Below are positions 50,588 through 58,440 of a stretch of DNA of 64,000 nucleotides, in pieces. The position numbers and the translations under genes are program-made. How positions within the stretch are numbered: the first letter of the stretch is position 1; every line of letters starts with the position of its first letter. Source of the stretch: ATZT02 sp964655115 (GTDB lineage: Bacteria > Actinomycetota > Actinomycetes > S36-B12 > UBA5976); contig CAZZKM010000003.1 in NCBI GenBank assembly GCA_964655115.1, positions 24,015 through 88,014 of the forward strand. The letters are read 5' to 3'. Below the pieces are notes generated by a model. That model had not been told where the DNA came from. It saw nothing but the letters and a program-made list of their open reading frames with translations, and did no database searches.

Positions 50588-51319
50588 ATGCCCCAATATC
50601 GTGATGAAGGAATTGTGCTTCGAACTCAAAGGTTGGGGGAAGCTGACCGCATCGTCACAATTTTAACGAAAAATAACGGACGAGTTCGAGCAGTTGCAAA
50701 AGGAGTAAGAAAAACTACTTCTCGTTTTGGTGCCAGAGTTGAACCATTTGGACATATAGATGCTCATTTTCATTTAGGTAAAAGTTTAGATATTTTGAGT
50801 CAAGTTGAATCATTATTTTCATATGGTTCAATTTTGTCGCAAGATTATGCTAAATGGACCGCTGGTCAAGCAATGTTAGAAACTACTGAGCAATTAACTC
50901 CAGAAGAAAAAGAACCTGCAACTCAACAATATTTATTACTGATTGGTGCTTTGAGATCTTTAGTTAAGGGTGAGCATGATCCAAATTTAATTTTGGATTC
51001 TTTTCTTTTACGTTCTTTAGCAATTTCAGGGTATGCGCCTTCCTTTTATGATTGTGCAAGATGTGACAAACAAGGTCCTCATAAAGCATTTTCTGTTGCC
51101 ACAGGAGGTTCGGTTTGTGAAGAGTGTAAGCCTTCTGGTTCCGTCGCTCCAGCAATAGTCACGATTGAATTAATGTCGGCTTTACTAATCGGAGATTGGA
51201 CTGTTGCCGATGTTTCAGAGCCTAAAGCCAGACGAGAGGCAAGTGGCATAATTGCTGCATATTTACAATGGCATATCGAAAGAGGCATCAGATCATTAAG
51301 AATGGTGGAGAGAAAATAA
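50588..51319 (+). CDS. recO: DNA repair protein RecO
   Basis: A 243-residue recombination mediator of the RecFOR pathway. The OB-fold N-terminus opens YRDEGIVLRTQRLGEADRIV. A C-terminal zinc-binding region has CARCDKQGPH and CEECK. It is directly followed by uppS (TAA then TTG), as in mycobacteria. Confidence 0.94.
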   Translation: MPQYRDEGIVLRTQRLGEADRIVTILTKNNGRVRAVAKGVRKTTSRFGARVEPFGHIDAHFHLGKSLDILSQVESLFSYGSILSQDYAKWTAGQAMLETTEQLTPEEKEPATQQYLLLIGALRSLVKGEHDPNLILDSFLLRSLAISGYAPSFYDCARCDKQGPHKAFSVATGGSVCEECKPSGSVAPAIVTIELMSALLIGDWTVADVSEPKARREASGIIAAYLQWHIERGIRSLRMVERK

Positions 51320-52102
51320 TTGGTTAAGAGTAGAAAAAAGTTTCCACCAGTTCCAAAACACAAATTAGGTGTTAAACCGCCTGCAATTTCTTCAACATTT
51401 ATTCCAAATCATGTAGCAATTGTTATGGATGGAAATGGAAGATGGGCAAAAGAAAGAGGATTGCCAAGAACTGCAGGACATGAAGCAGGTGAGCTAGCTT
51501 TATTAGATGCAGTTTATGGTGCTTTAGAAATAGGCGTTAAATATTTAACTGTATATGCTTTCTCGACAGAAAATTGGAAACGTAGTCCTGAAGAAGTTAA
51601 ATTCTTAATGAATTTTAATCGAGAAGTAATTCATAGAAGAGTTGAAGAAATGAATCAATTCGGCATAAAGGTTAGATGGGCTGGCCGAGAAGCTCGACTG
51701 TGGAAGAGTGTGGTGGATGAATTAAAAAAGGCTGAGAGAAAAACTTCTAAAAATGATCAATTAACTTTAACCATGTGTGTTAATTATGGAGGAAGAGCTG
51801 AAATAGTTGATGCGGTAACTGAGATTGCTAAAGATGTGAAGTTAAGAAAAATAAAGCCTAATTCAATTTCTGAAAAAAAATTAAAAAAATATCTGTATGA
51901 ACCAAAGATGCCCGATGTTGATTTATTTTTAAGAACTTCAGGTGAACAAAGAACCAGTAACTTTTTGTTATGGCAATCTGCTTATGCCGAAATGGTGTTT
52001 ATGGATGTTTTATGGCCAGATTTTGACAGAAGACATTTATGGCAGGCAATTGAAATATATGCCAAACGTGAGCGTCGTTTCGGCGATGCAAAACCTAATT
52101 AA
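51320..52102 (+). CDS. uppS: Isoprenyl (undecaprenyl-type) diphosphate synthase
   Basis: A cis-prenyltransferase of 260 residues that makes the lipid carrier for wall synthesis. HVAIVMDGNGRWA contains the catalytic Asp (D37), and FLRTSGEQRTSNFLLWQSAY is the substrate-binding signature. Start is TTG. It overlaps the end of the convergent zur gene in the palindrome TTAA. The chain length made is not deducible; mycobacterial Rv2361c-type enzymes make decaprenyl. Confidence 0.94.
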   Translation: MVKSRKKFPPVPKHKLGVKPPAISSTFIPNHVAIVMDGNGRWAKERGLPRTAGHEAGELALLDAVYGALEIGVKYLTVYAFSTENWKRSPEEVKFLMNFNREVIHRRVEEMNQFGIKVRWAGREARLWKSVVDELKKAERKTSKNDQLTLTMCVNYGGRAEIVDAVTEIAKDVKLRKIKPNSISEKKLKKYLYEPKMPDVDLFLRTSGEQRTSNFLLWQSAYAEMVFMDVLWPDFDRRHLWQAIEIYAKRERRFGDAKPN

Positions 52103-52488
52103 TGACAGTTTTTACAAAGTCCAAAAATTTCAATAACGTGTCCTGATATTTGATAATTATTATCTAATGCAATTTTTTGCATCAAATTTTCAATCTCTGA
52201 TGTATTGAATTCACTGGTAGTTGCACACTTTGTACAAACTAAATGATGGTGATGATTCTTGCTACAAACTTTATATAAAGTCTCACCATTTTCACTTTTT
52301 AAACTATCAACCAATCCAGTCTCAGATAAAGCCTGCAAAGTTCTGTAAACAGTGGCAAGTCCTATTTTTTCACCTCTAGAAACCAGCAATTTATGAACTT
52401 CTTGAGCAGAACTAAATTTGGTGATTGATAATAATAAATCAGAAATTGCTTTTCTTTGTTTGGTATTTTTACTCAAAATACTATTCAA
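52099..52488 (-). CDS. zur: Fur-family zinc uptake regulator (Zur/FurB)
   Basis: A winged-helix metalloregulator of about 129 residues. DNA-binding helix region KIGLATVYRTLQALSETGL is followed by metal ligands HHHHLVC and CxxC pairs (CTKC, CKNC). I choose the TTG at 52488, three bases after the zip stop, because AGGAGA lies six bases upstream. The longer reading to 52521 would overlap zip by 31 bp. It is the second gene of the zip-zur unit whose promoter carries a Zur box, so it should be autoregulated. Confidence 0.92.
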   Translation of the reverse strand: MNSILSKNTKQRKAISDLLLSITKFSSAQEVHKLLVSRGEKIGLATVYRTLQALSETGLVDSLKSENGETLYKVCSKNHHHHLVCTKCATTSEFNTSEIENLMQKIALDNNYQISGHVIEIFGLCKNCH

Positions 52489-52490
52489 AG

Positions 52491-53234
52491 TTATTCTCCT
52501 AGATTTCCAATTATTAACCACATTGCAACAACACCAATTACTGTTGAAAGCATGGTCAATTTAGAAGGATGTTTTGAATGAGCTTCTGGCAAAATATGTG
52601 ACGTTGCAAGATAGATTATGATTCCTGAAAAAGCGGCAAGATAAACTCCTATAGTTGCCTCACTTATGGCTAAAGCACTTCCAACAATCGCGCCACCTAT
52701 CCTCATAACAGCATCAACGCTTAAAAGTGCAAAACCTGATCGTGACCACTTGCCACTTTTAATTAAAAGAGAAACAGTGTTTAAGCCATCACTAAATGCA
52801 TGAGCTAAAAGGGCGATGAAAACAGTTATTCCTAATGCAGTACTGACTTGAAAAGCAATTCCTAAAGCAACGCCATCTAGGAAAACATGTCCCGCCATTC
52901 CTAAAGCACCTAGACCACCTGCAAAATTTATTGGATGCTTATGGCCTGAAAATTCAGATTCAGTTGCTTCGTGTGATCCAAAAGTTTTTTCTAAAAAATG
53001 AACTGCTAAGAATCCGATGACTAAAGAAAGCGAGACAACTTGTACTCCCGCAAAACTAGATGTGTTCATTTCAAAAATTTCTGGCAATAGATCAAAAGCC
53101 ACAAGACCAAGAAGTAAGCCAGCAGAAAGTCCTAAAACAAGGTGCAGGCGATCTTTACCTTTTAGTGCAAGTAGGCCTCCTAAATATGTGGCCAGCACTG
53201 TTATCGCGGCTAAGAGGATCGGGGTACTCATCAA
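52491..53234 (-). CDS. ZIP family zinc transporter
   Basis: A 247-residue membrane protein with about eight helices. Helix IV/V metal motifs HVFLDGVALGIAF (about residue 115) and LAHAFSDGLNTVS are the ZIP binuclear site. A cytosolic loop has histidines (GSHEATESEFSGHKHP). ZIP imports Zn or Fe into the cytosol. It has AGGAG before ATG. It is the promoter-proximal gene of zip-zur, with a Zur box over the promoter, strongly suggesting zinc as substrate. Confidence 0.92.
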   Translation of the reverse strand: MMSTPILLAAITVLATYLGGLLALKGKDRLHLVLGLSAGLLLGLVAFDLLPEIFEMNTSSFAGVQVVSLSLVIGFLAVHFLEKTFGSHEATESEFSGHKHPINFAGGLGALGMAGHVFLDGVALGIAFQVSTALGITVFIALLAHAFSDGLNTVSLLIKSGKWSRSGFALLSVDAVMRIGGAIVGSALAISEATIGVYLAAFSGIIIYLATSHILPEAHSKHPSKLTMLSTVIGVVAMWLIIGNLGE

Positions 53235-53258
53235 ATTCTCCTTTTAATGATTACTTTA

Positions 53259-53287
53259 AAGGTATATTAAATGAGAATGATTGTCAA
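53259..53287 (-). promoter_or_regulatory. Promoter of zip-zur with overlapping Zur box
   Basis: On the minus strand TTGACA (53287-53282) is followed after 15-17 bases by TATACC or TACCTT. The spacer and -35 overlap TGAGAAT-G-ATTGTCA (53272-53286 on plus), a dyad with 6 of 7 arm bases complementary that resembles actinobacterial Zur boxes. Zinc-loaded Zur would block RNA polymerase here. Confidence 0.75.
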
Positions 53288-53289
53288 TA

Positions 53290-53592
53290 TCAAATAGAGG
53301 TAAATCTTGAGAAAGAGGCATAAATCAAAAGTCCGATGACTAAAATGCGAAGCAATCTTGATGTTGGCACCAATATCATCCAAGAAAGAATTAGTAGCCA
53401 AGTAAGAAATAATGCGATTATCAATAGGGCAATAAATCCAATCCAAAAACCCCAAGTTTCATTTGGATTAGCTAGTAAACCAACTAAAAGCAAAAAAGTC
53501 ATAAAAATAGGAATTACCCAACGAGGCAAAGCATGTAATCGAACTAGATAGGGAGAACTTACTTTTGCCACGTATTTTTGAAAGTCTGACAC
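53290..53592 (-). CDS. DUF6703 membrane protein
   Basis: A 100-residue, three-helix membrane protein. The opening VAKVSSPYLVRLHALPRWVIP and the following GLLANPNETWGF are features of the actinobacterial DUF6703 family, often found near zinc/Fur or glyS loci. Function is unknown. It lies leftward, ending three bases before the -35 of zip, so it would read into the zip-zur promoter. Confidence 0.72.
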   Translation of the reverse strand: MSDFQKYVAKVSSPYLVRLHALPRWVIPIFMTFLLLVGLLANPNETWGFWIGFIALLIIALFLTWLLILSWMILVPTSRLLRILVIGLLIYASFSRFTSI

Positions 53593-53641
53593 TTAAAGCC
53601 TTCCTGTCTAAAACCTCTTGTCACCCTCTAGTCTGACGGAT

Positions 53642-53962
53642 ATGTTCATAATTACTCAACATCAACCTGCAAATAGTGACGAATTCTTGCAGCTTGTAGA
53701 AGTAATGACTGAGCAATTATCAAAAGAACCTGGTTTTATTCGCTTGTCAGTAACTAGATCGGTCGATGAGCCAAATACATGGAAAATAATTCAAGAGTGG
53801 AAGCAAATTGGTGATGCTCGCAGAGCAGTTAATTCATCAAAAAACAGAATGATTGTGTGGCCAGTTTTGTCCCAGGCACAAAATGAAGTTAGTTTTTATG
53901 AGACTTTAGTTGAATATAAAGACGGTAAAAGTTCTACTTTTGAGTCAGGACTTAGCCAGTAA
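53642..53962 (+). CDS. Antibiotic biosynthesis monooxygenase-like (ABM) protein
   Basis: A 106-residue ferredoxin-fold protein with the ABM dimer pattern MFIITQHQPANSDEFLQLVE, then EPGFIRLSVTRSVDEPNTW, IIQEWKQI. Small ABM proteins can be monooxygenases, haem-degrading or structural; no active-site residue permits a firm choice. ATG at 53642 starts the conserved fold; an upstream TTG (53618) is less likely. It runs divergently from the DUF6703 gene. Confidence 0.75.
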   Translation: MFIITQHQPANSDEFLQLVEVMTEQLSKEPGFIRLSVTRSVDEPNTWKIIQEWKQIGDARRAVNSSKNRMIVWPVLSQAQNEVSFYETLVEYKDGKSSTFESGLSQ

Positions 53963-54016
53963 TAAAGCTGGTTTTAAGTAGGCTTAGGAAAGAATAATTA
54001 ATAGATATGAGGGTTA

Positions 54017-55396
54017 ATGCCAATAGATAAAGTAGAAGCAGTCATTAATCTATGCAAACGACGTGGCTTTGTTTATCCCTCAAGTGAAATTTATGGTGGA
54101 ACTAGATCTGCTTGGGACTATGGTCCCTTAGGTGTTGCTTTAAAGGAAAACATCAGAACTCAATGGTGGAATGCCATGGTTAAGTTCAGAGACGATGTGG
54201 TTGGACTTGATTCATCCATAATTCTGGCTCCTCAAGTTTGGCAAGCCTCTGGTCACGTGGATGCATTTGTGGATCCATTAACTGAATGTAAAAAATGCCA
54301 TAAAAGATATAGAGCAGATCAATTAATTGAAAACTATGAAAACAAGTATAAAAAAACTCCTGCAAATGGTTTAGCAGATATAGCTTGTGCCAACTGTGGC
54401 ACAAAGGGTGAATTCACTGCCGAAAGAATGTTTAACGGAATGCTTACTACTTCGATAGGAGTAGCAGAAGATGATGGAGCACTTCATTACTTAAGGCCAG
54501 AAACTGCTCAAGGAATTTTTGTCAATTTCAATAATGTTTTAACTACATCGAGAAAAAAACCACCTTTTGGTATAGCTCAAATCGGTAAATCTTTTAGAAA
54601 TGAAATCACACCTGGAAATTTTATTTTTAGAACTAGAGAATTTGAACAAATGGAATTGGAGTTTTTTGTAAAACCTGGTGAAGATGAAAAATGGCACGAT
54701 TATTGGTTAGAGCAAAGATGGAATTGGTATGTAGGACTTGGAATTAAAGAAAGAAATTTAAGAAAGTTTGAGCACCCAAAAGAAAAATTATCTCACTATG
54801 CAAAAAGAACTGTTGATATTGAATACAAATTTAATTTTTCAGGATCCGAATGGGCAGAATTAGAAGGAATAGCAAATAGAACGGATTATGATTTAAAAAC
54901 TCACAGTCAAGCAAGTGGCAAAGATTTAGTTTTTTTTGATCAAGAATCAAATGAAAAATATATTCCATATGTAATCGAACCTTCGGCTGGTTTAACTAGA
55001 GCAGTGTTGGCATTCCTATTAGATGCATACGATGAAGATGAAGCACCAAATTCAAAAGGTGGAATTGATAAAAGAACAGTCCTTAGATTTGACCCAAGAT
55101 TAGCTCCAATAAAAGTAGTAGTTTTACCACTTTCTCGTGATGAAAAATTAAGTCCTTTAGCTAAAAAAATTGCTCAAGATTTAAGAAAAAACTACATGGT
55201 TGAATTTGATGATTCAGGTGCAATAGGTAGAAGATATAGAAGAGCAGATGAAATTGGCACACCTTTTGCAGTAACTATCGATTTTGATTCATTGGATGAT
55301 AATTGTGTAACAATTAGAGAACGAGACTCGATGAAACAAGAACGAGTCAGCATAAGTGAATTACCAGATTGGTTAGCACAAAGACTTTCCGTTTAA
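54017..55396 (+). CDS. glyS: Glycine-tRNA ligase (alpha2 type)
   Basis: Class II synthetase of 459 residues, the dimeric form used by Actinobacteria. Motif 1/2 segments SEIYGGTRSAWDYGPLG, RPETAQGIFVNF and SFRNEITPGNFIFRTREFEQME, and motif 3 PSAGLTRAVLAFL are clear. A zinc-type insertion holds CKKCHKRY and CANCG. It charges tRNA-Gly such as the copy at 7.5 kb. dusB follows 13 bp later. Confidence 0.96.
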   Translation: MPIDKVEAVINLCKRRGFVYPSSEIYGGTRSAWDYGPLGVALKENIRTQWWNAMVKFRDDVVGLDSSIILAPQVWQASGHVDAFVDPLTECKKCHKRYRADQLIENYENKYKKTPANGLADIACANCGTKGEFTAERMFNGMLTTSIGVAEDDGALHYLRPETAQGIFVNFNNVLTTSRKKPPFGIAQIGKSFRNEITPGNFIFRTREFEQMELEFFVKPGEDEKWHDYWLEQRWNWYVGLGIKERNLRKFEHPKEKLSHYAKRTVDIEYKFNFSGSEWAELEGIANRTDYDLKTHSQASGKDLVFFDQESNEKYIPYVIEPSAGLTRAVLAFLLDAYDEDEAPNSKGGIDKRTVLRFDPRLAPIKVVVLPLSRDEKLSPLAKKIAQDLRKNYMVEFDDSGAIGRRYRRADEIGTPFAVTIDFDSLDDNCVTIRERDSMKQERVSISELPDWLAQRLSV

Positions 55397-55409
55397 AATT
55401 AGTTAATAG

Positions 55410-56570
55410 ATGAAATTAGTTACTTCAAGATTTGTTGTCGATCCTCCAGTTGTCCTAGCCCCAATGGCAGGAATAACTAATCAAGCGTTTAGAAGACTTT
55501 GCAGAGAATATGGTGCCGGTTTATATGTAAGTGAAATGGTTACAAGTAGAGCTTTAATTGAAAGATCTCCTGAAACAATTCGAATGGTCACACCAGATAA
55601 AGATGAAAATATTAAAAGTGTTCAACTTTATGGAGTTGATCCTGAAATTATGTCAAAAGCTGTTGAGTTATTAATTAGAGAAAATAGAGCAGATCATATT
55701 GATCTAAATATGGGTTGTCCTGTACCAAAGGTAACTAAAAAAGGTGGAGGAGCAGCACTTCCATGGAAAAAAGATTTATTTAAAGAAATATTAAAAAGTG
55801 CGGTGGATACCTCGAATAAGGTAACAAAGGAGTTAAATTTAAAAACTGTTCCAATAACAGTGAAAATGCGAATGGGCATTGATGATGAGCATTTAACTTA
55901 TCTTGATGCAGCAAAAACAGCTGTTGAAGTTGGAATAACGTGGATTGCACTTCATGCAAGAACTGCAGAACAAATGTATTCAGGAAATGCTTCGTGGTCA
56001 GATATTAAAAAATTAGTAAATGAATTAAAAGGAAGTAATGTTCCAATTCTTGGAAATGGTGACATTTGGTCAGCACAAGATGCATTGCGAATGATCGAAG
56101 AAACAGGTTGTGATGGAGTTGTGGTTGGTCGAGGTTGTCTTGGCAGGCCTTGGTTATTTGGACAACTAAGTGCTGCATTTCAAGGAAAAGAAATTCCTCA
56201 AGATCCAGATTTAGAACAGATTTCACAAATTATTAAAAGACATGCAATTTTGCTTTGTGAACTTTATGGGGAGTACAAAGGCATTAGAGATATTCGAAAA
56301 CATATGGCTTGGTATTTGAAAGGTTTCTCTGTTGGTAATCAACTTAGAACTTCACTTGCAATGGTTGAAAGTTTAGAACAATTAGATTTTTTACTAGAAA
56401 AATTAGATAAAAATCAATCTTTTCCAGAAATGATTCAAGATAAACCTAGAGGAAGAGTAGGTTCTAAAAAGAAAGTTTCTTTGCCTCATAATTGGTTAAA
56501 TTCTAGAGAATTAAATTTAGAACAAGAGACAGATCTTAGATTTGCAGAACTTTCAGTAAGTGGTGGGTAG
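55410..56570 (+). CDS. dusB: tRNA-dihydrouridine synthase (DusB type)
   Basis: FMN enzyme reducing uridines in tRNA D-loops, 386 residues. VVLAPMAGITNQAFRRLC at the N-terminus, the catalytic cysteine in LNMGCPVPKVTKKGGG and the phosphate-binding VVGRGCLGRPWLF are present. The C-terminal helical domain is complete. It abuts the downstream ydcF gene (TAG then TTG). Confidence 0.95.
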   Translation: MKLVTSRFVVDPPVVLAPMAGITNQAFRRLCREYGAGLYVSEMVTSRALIERSPETIRMVTPDKDENIKSVQLYGVDPEIMSKAVELLIRENRADHIDLNMGCPVPKVTKKGGGAALPWKKDLFKEILKSAVDTSNKVTKELNLKTVPITVKMRMGIDDEHLTYLDAAKTAVEVGITWIALHARTAEQMYSGNASWSDIKKLVNELKGSNVPILGNGDIWSAQDALRMIEETGCDGVVVGRGCLGRPWLFGQLSAAFQGKEIPQDPDLEQISQIIKRHAILLCELYGEYKGIRDIRKHMAWYLKGFSVGNQLRTSLAMVESLEQLDFLLEKLDKNQSFPEMIQDKPRGRVGSKKKVSLPHNWLNSRELNLEQETDLRFAELSVSGG

Positions 56571-57200
56571 TTGTTTATTTTTAAATTAACTTTCAAATTT
56601 ATGAAAGTATTTCTTTACTTTGCAATTTTTAGTATTTTAATTTTCTTATTTTATCATTCTTATGGCGTTTACTCATCAAGTAAAATACATTCAAATGAAA
56701 AAACAGATGCAATCATAGTTCTTGGCGCTGCACAATTTAATGGTGAGCCATCACCAGTATTTAAATCAAGATTAGATCATGCTCTTGAACTCTATAAAGA
56801 AAATGTTTCAAGAACCATAATTACAGTTGGTGGAAAGCAAAAAGGCGATAAATTCACAGAAGCAGAAGCTGGTAAAAATTACATTTCCCAATTTATATCT
56901 AAAGATAATGTTTTTTCGATTGAAGATGGTAAAGATACTTTAGAGAGCTTTGAATTAATAAGAAAAAAATTTCCTGATTTAAATAAAGTAACTTTAGTGT
57001 CAGATCCAGCACATTTATGGAGAAGCAAACTTATGGCAAAAGATTTAAATTTTGAAGTTTTTCTCTCCAGCACCACTCAAGGTCCTGGAAGTAAACTGAC
57101 AACTGATTATTTTATTCGCGAATTTGTTGCATCAATGAGGTATAACTTCATGCACAATTTTCCGAGTCAGTGGGATTTACTAAAGTCAATCTTGGTATGA
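56571..57200 (+). CDS. YdcF/SanA family envelope protein (DUF218)
   Basis: A 209-residue protein with one N-terminal membrane helix (FLYFAIFSILIFLFYHSYG) followed by the DUF218 fold: DAIIVLGAAQFNGEPSPVF, TIITVGGKQKGDKFTEAEA and VTLVSDPAHLWRS. Family members sit in the envelope and affect wall or outer-barrier integrity; the catalytic activity is unknown. TTG at 56571 directly after dusB, with GGTGGG upstream, is chosen over ATG at 56601. It overlaps dgt by four bases. Confidence 0.85.
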   Translation: MFIFKLTFKFMKVFLYFAIFSILIFLFYHSYGVYSSSKIHSNEKTDAIIVLGAAQFNGEPSPVFKSRLDHALELYKENVSRTIITVGGKQKGDKFTEAEAGKNYISQFISKDNVFSIEDGKDTLESFELIRKKFPDLNKVTLVSDPAHLWRSKLMAKDLNFEVFLSSTTQGPGSKLTTDYFIREFVASMRYNFMHNFPSQWDLLKSILV

Positions 57201-58435
57201 AATTTGATGACGACCAATTATCTCCTGGTTACGAACCATTTGATGAAGAACGATTTGTTAACGAACCTCCAAAACGACATGGCAGAAGAGCATTTGCAAG
57301 AGACAAAGCAAGGGTTTTACATTCTTCTGGGTTAAGAAGACTTGCTGCTAAAACACAAGTAATGACAGCAGGTGCAGATGATTTTCCTAGGACTAGGCTT
57401 ACCCACACTTTAGAAGTTGCACAAATTGGAAGAGAACTTGGAGAAACATTAGGTTGCGATCCTGATTTAGTTGAAACAGCTTGTCTTGCACATGATTTAG
57501 GTCATCCACCATTTGGTCACAACGGGGAAGAAGCACTTCACAAATTAAGTAAAGATTTTGGTGGATTTGAGGGAAACGCACAAACCTTCAGGATTTTGAC
57601 TCGATTAGAATCTAAAACTTTTAAAAATGAAAAATCAATTGGATTAAATCTGACAAGGGCGACACTTGATGCGACCACGAAGTATCCTTGGGGTTTTGAT
57701 GGAGAAAAACTAAAATTTGGTTTTTATGACCAAGATAAAGAAATTTTTGAATGGGTAAGAAGAAACAAAAAAGATCAAAATAAATCCTTCGAAACCCAAG
57801 TTATGGATATAGCAGATGATATTGCTTATAGTGTTCACGACGTGGAAGATGCTATTTATGCAAATCATTTAAATATGGAAATTCACACTAATTCAAAAGA
57901 TAAACAAGAGATTGTTGAATTAGCTAAAAGCGATTATGCAAAAGAACTAAATGTAGAAGTACTTGAAGAGACTTTTGATGAATTAGTCACTCAAGACTGG
58001 TGGTTAAAAAAATTTACACCAGCTCAAATTGATTTAGCTAAATTAAAAAATATGACAAGTCACTTAATTGGTAAATTTACAGAAGAAATTGAATTTGCTA
58101 CAAAAAGTGTTTATAAAAATCAGATTTTAACTCGTTATAACGCAAATTTAATTATTCCAGAAAAAACAAAAGCAACAATTGCTATTTTAAAGGCCATTGT
58201 TAATTTATATGTCATGCAAAGGCAAGGGGCTAAAGAAAAGTATGCCAAAGAGCAGGAAATTATTTTTAGAATTTATGAGGGCTTATTAAAAAATCCAGAG
58301 AGACTTTTACCGCAGTTTAGAGACAGTTTAAAAACTGCACAAAATTCAAAAGAGCAAAACCGTGTCTTTATTGATCAAATTGCAAGCCTTACTGATGCTT
58401 CAGCGATCCGATTATTTAACGAATTTGTAGGCTAA
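57197..58435 (+). CDS. dgt: Deoxyguanosinetriphosphate triphosphohydrolase-like protein
   Basis: HD-domain dNTPase of about 412 residues. TRLTHTLEVAQIGREL and CLAHDLGHPPFGHNGE hold the metal ligands, and DIADDIAYSVHDVED completes the HD site. Dgt proteins hydrolyse dNTPs to deoxynucleoside plus triphosphate. The ATG at 57197 overlaps the ydcF stop by ATGA; a GTG at 57170 would overlap by 31 bp. dnaG begins 5 bp later, an order shared with mycobacteria. Confidence 0.94.
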   Translation: MKFDDDQLSPGYEPFDEERFVNEPPKRHGRRAFARDKARVLHSSGLRRLAAKTQVMTAGADDFPRTRLTHTLEVAQIGRELGETLGCDPDLVETACLAHDLGHPPFGHNGEEALHKLSKDFGGFEGNAQTFRILTRLESKTFKNEKSIGLNLTRATLDATTKYPWGFDGEKLKFGFYDQDKEIFEWVRRNKKDQNKSFETQVMDIADDIAYSVHDVEDAIYANHLNMEIHTNSKDKQEIVELAKSDYAKELNVEVLEETFDELVTQDWWLKKFTPAQIDLAKLKNMTSHLIGKFTEEIEFATKSVYKNQILTRYNANLIIPEKTKATIAILKAIVNLYVMQRQGAKEKYAKEQEIIFRIYEGLLKNPERLLPQFRDSLKTAQNSKEQNRVFIDQIASLTDASAIRLFNEFVG

Positions 58436-58440
58436 GACAT

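Noticed and set aside
52489..52521. Longer zur reading frame overlapping zip by 31 bp
   Set aside because: A TTG at 52488 has a well-placed AGGAGA site; the extra residues do not look like Fur sequence.
57170..57196. GTG start for dgt that overlaps ydcF by 31 bp
   Set aside because: The ATG at 57197 forms the usual four-base ATGA overlap and starts nearer the conserved region.
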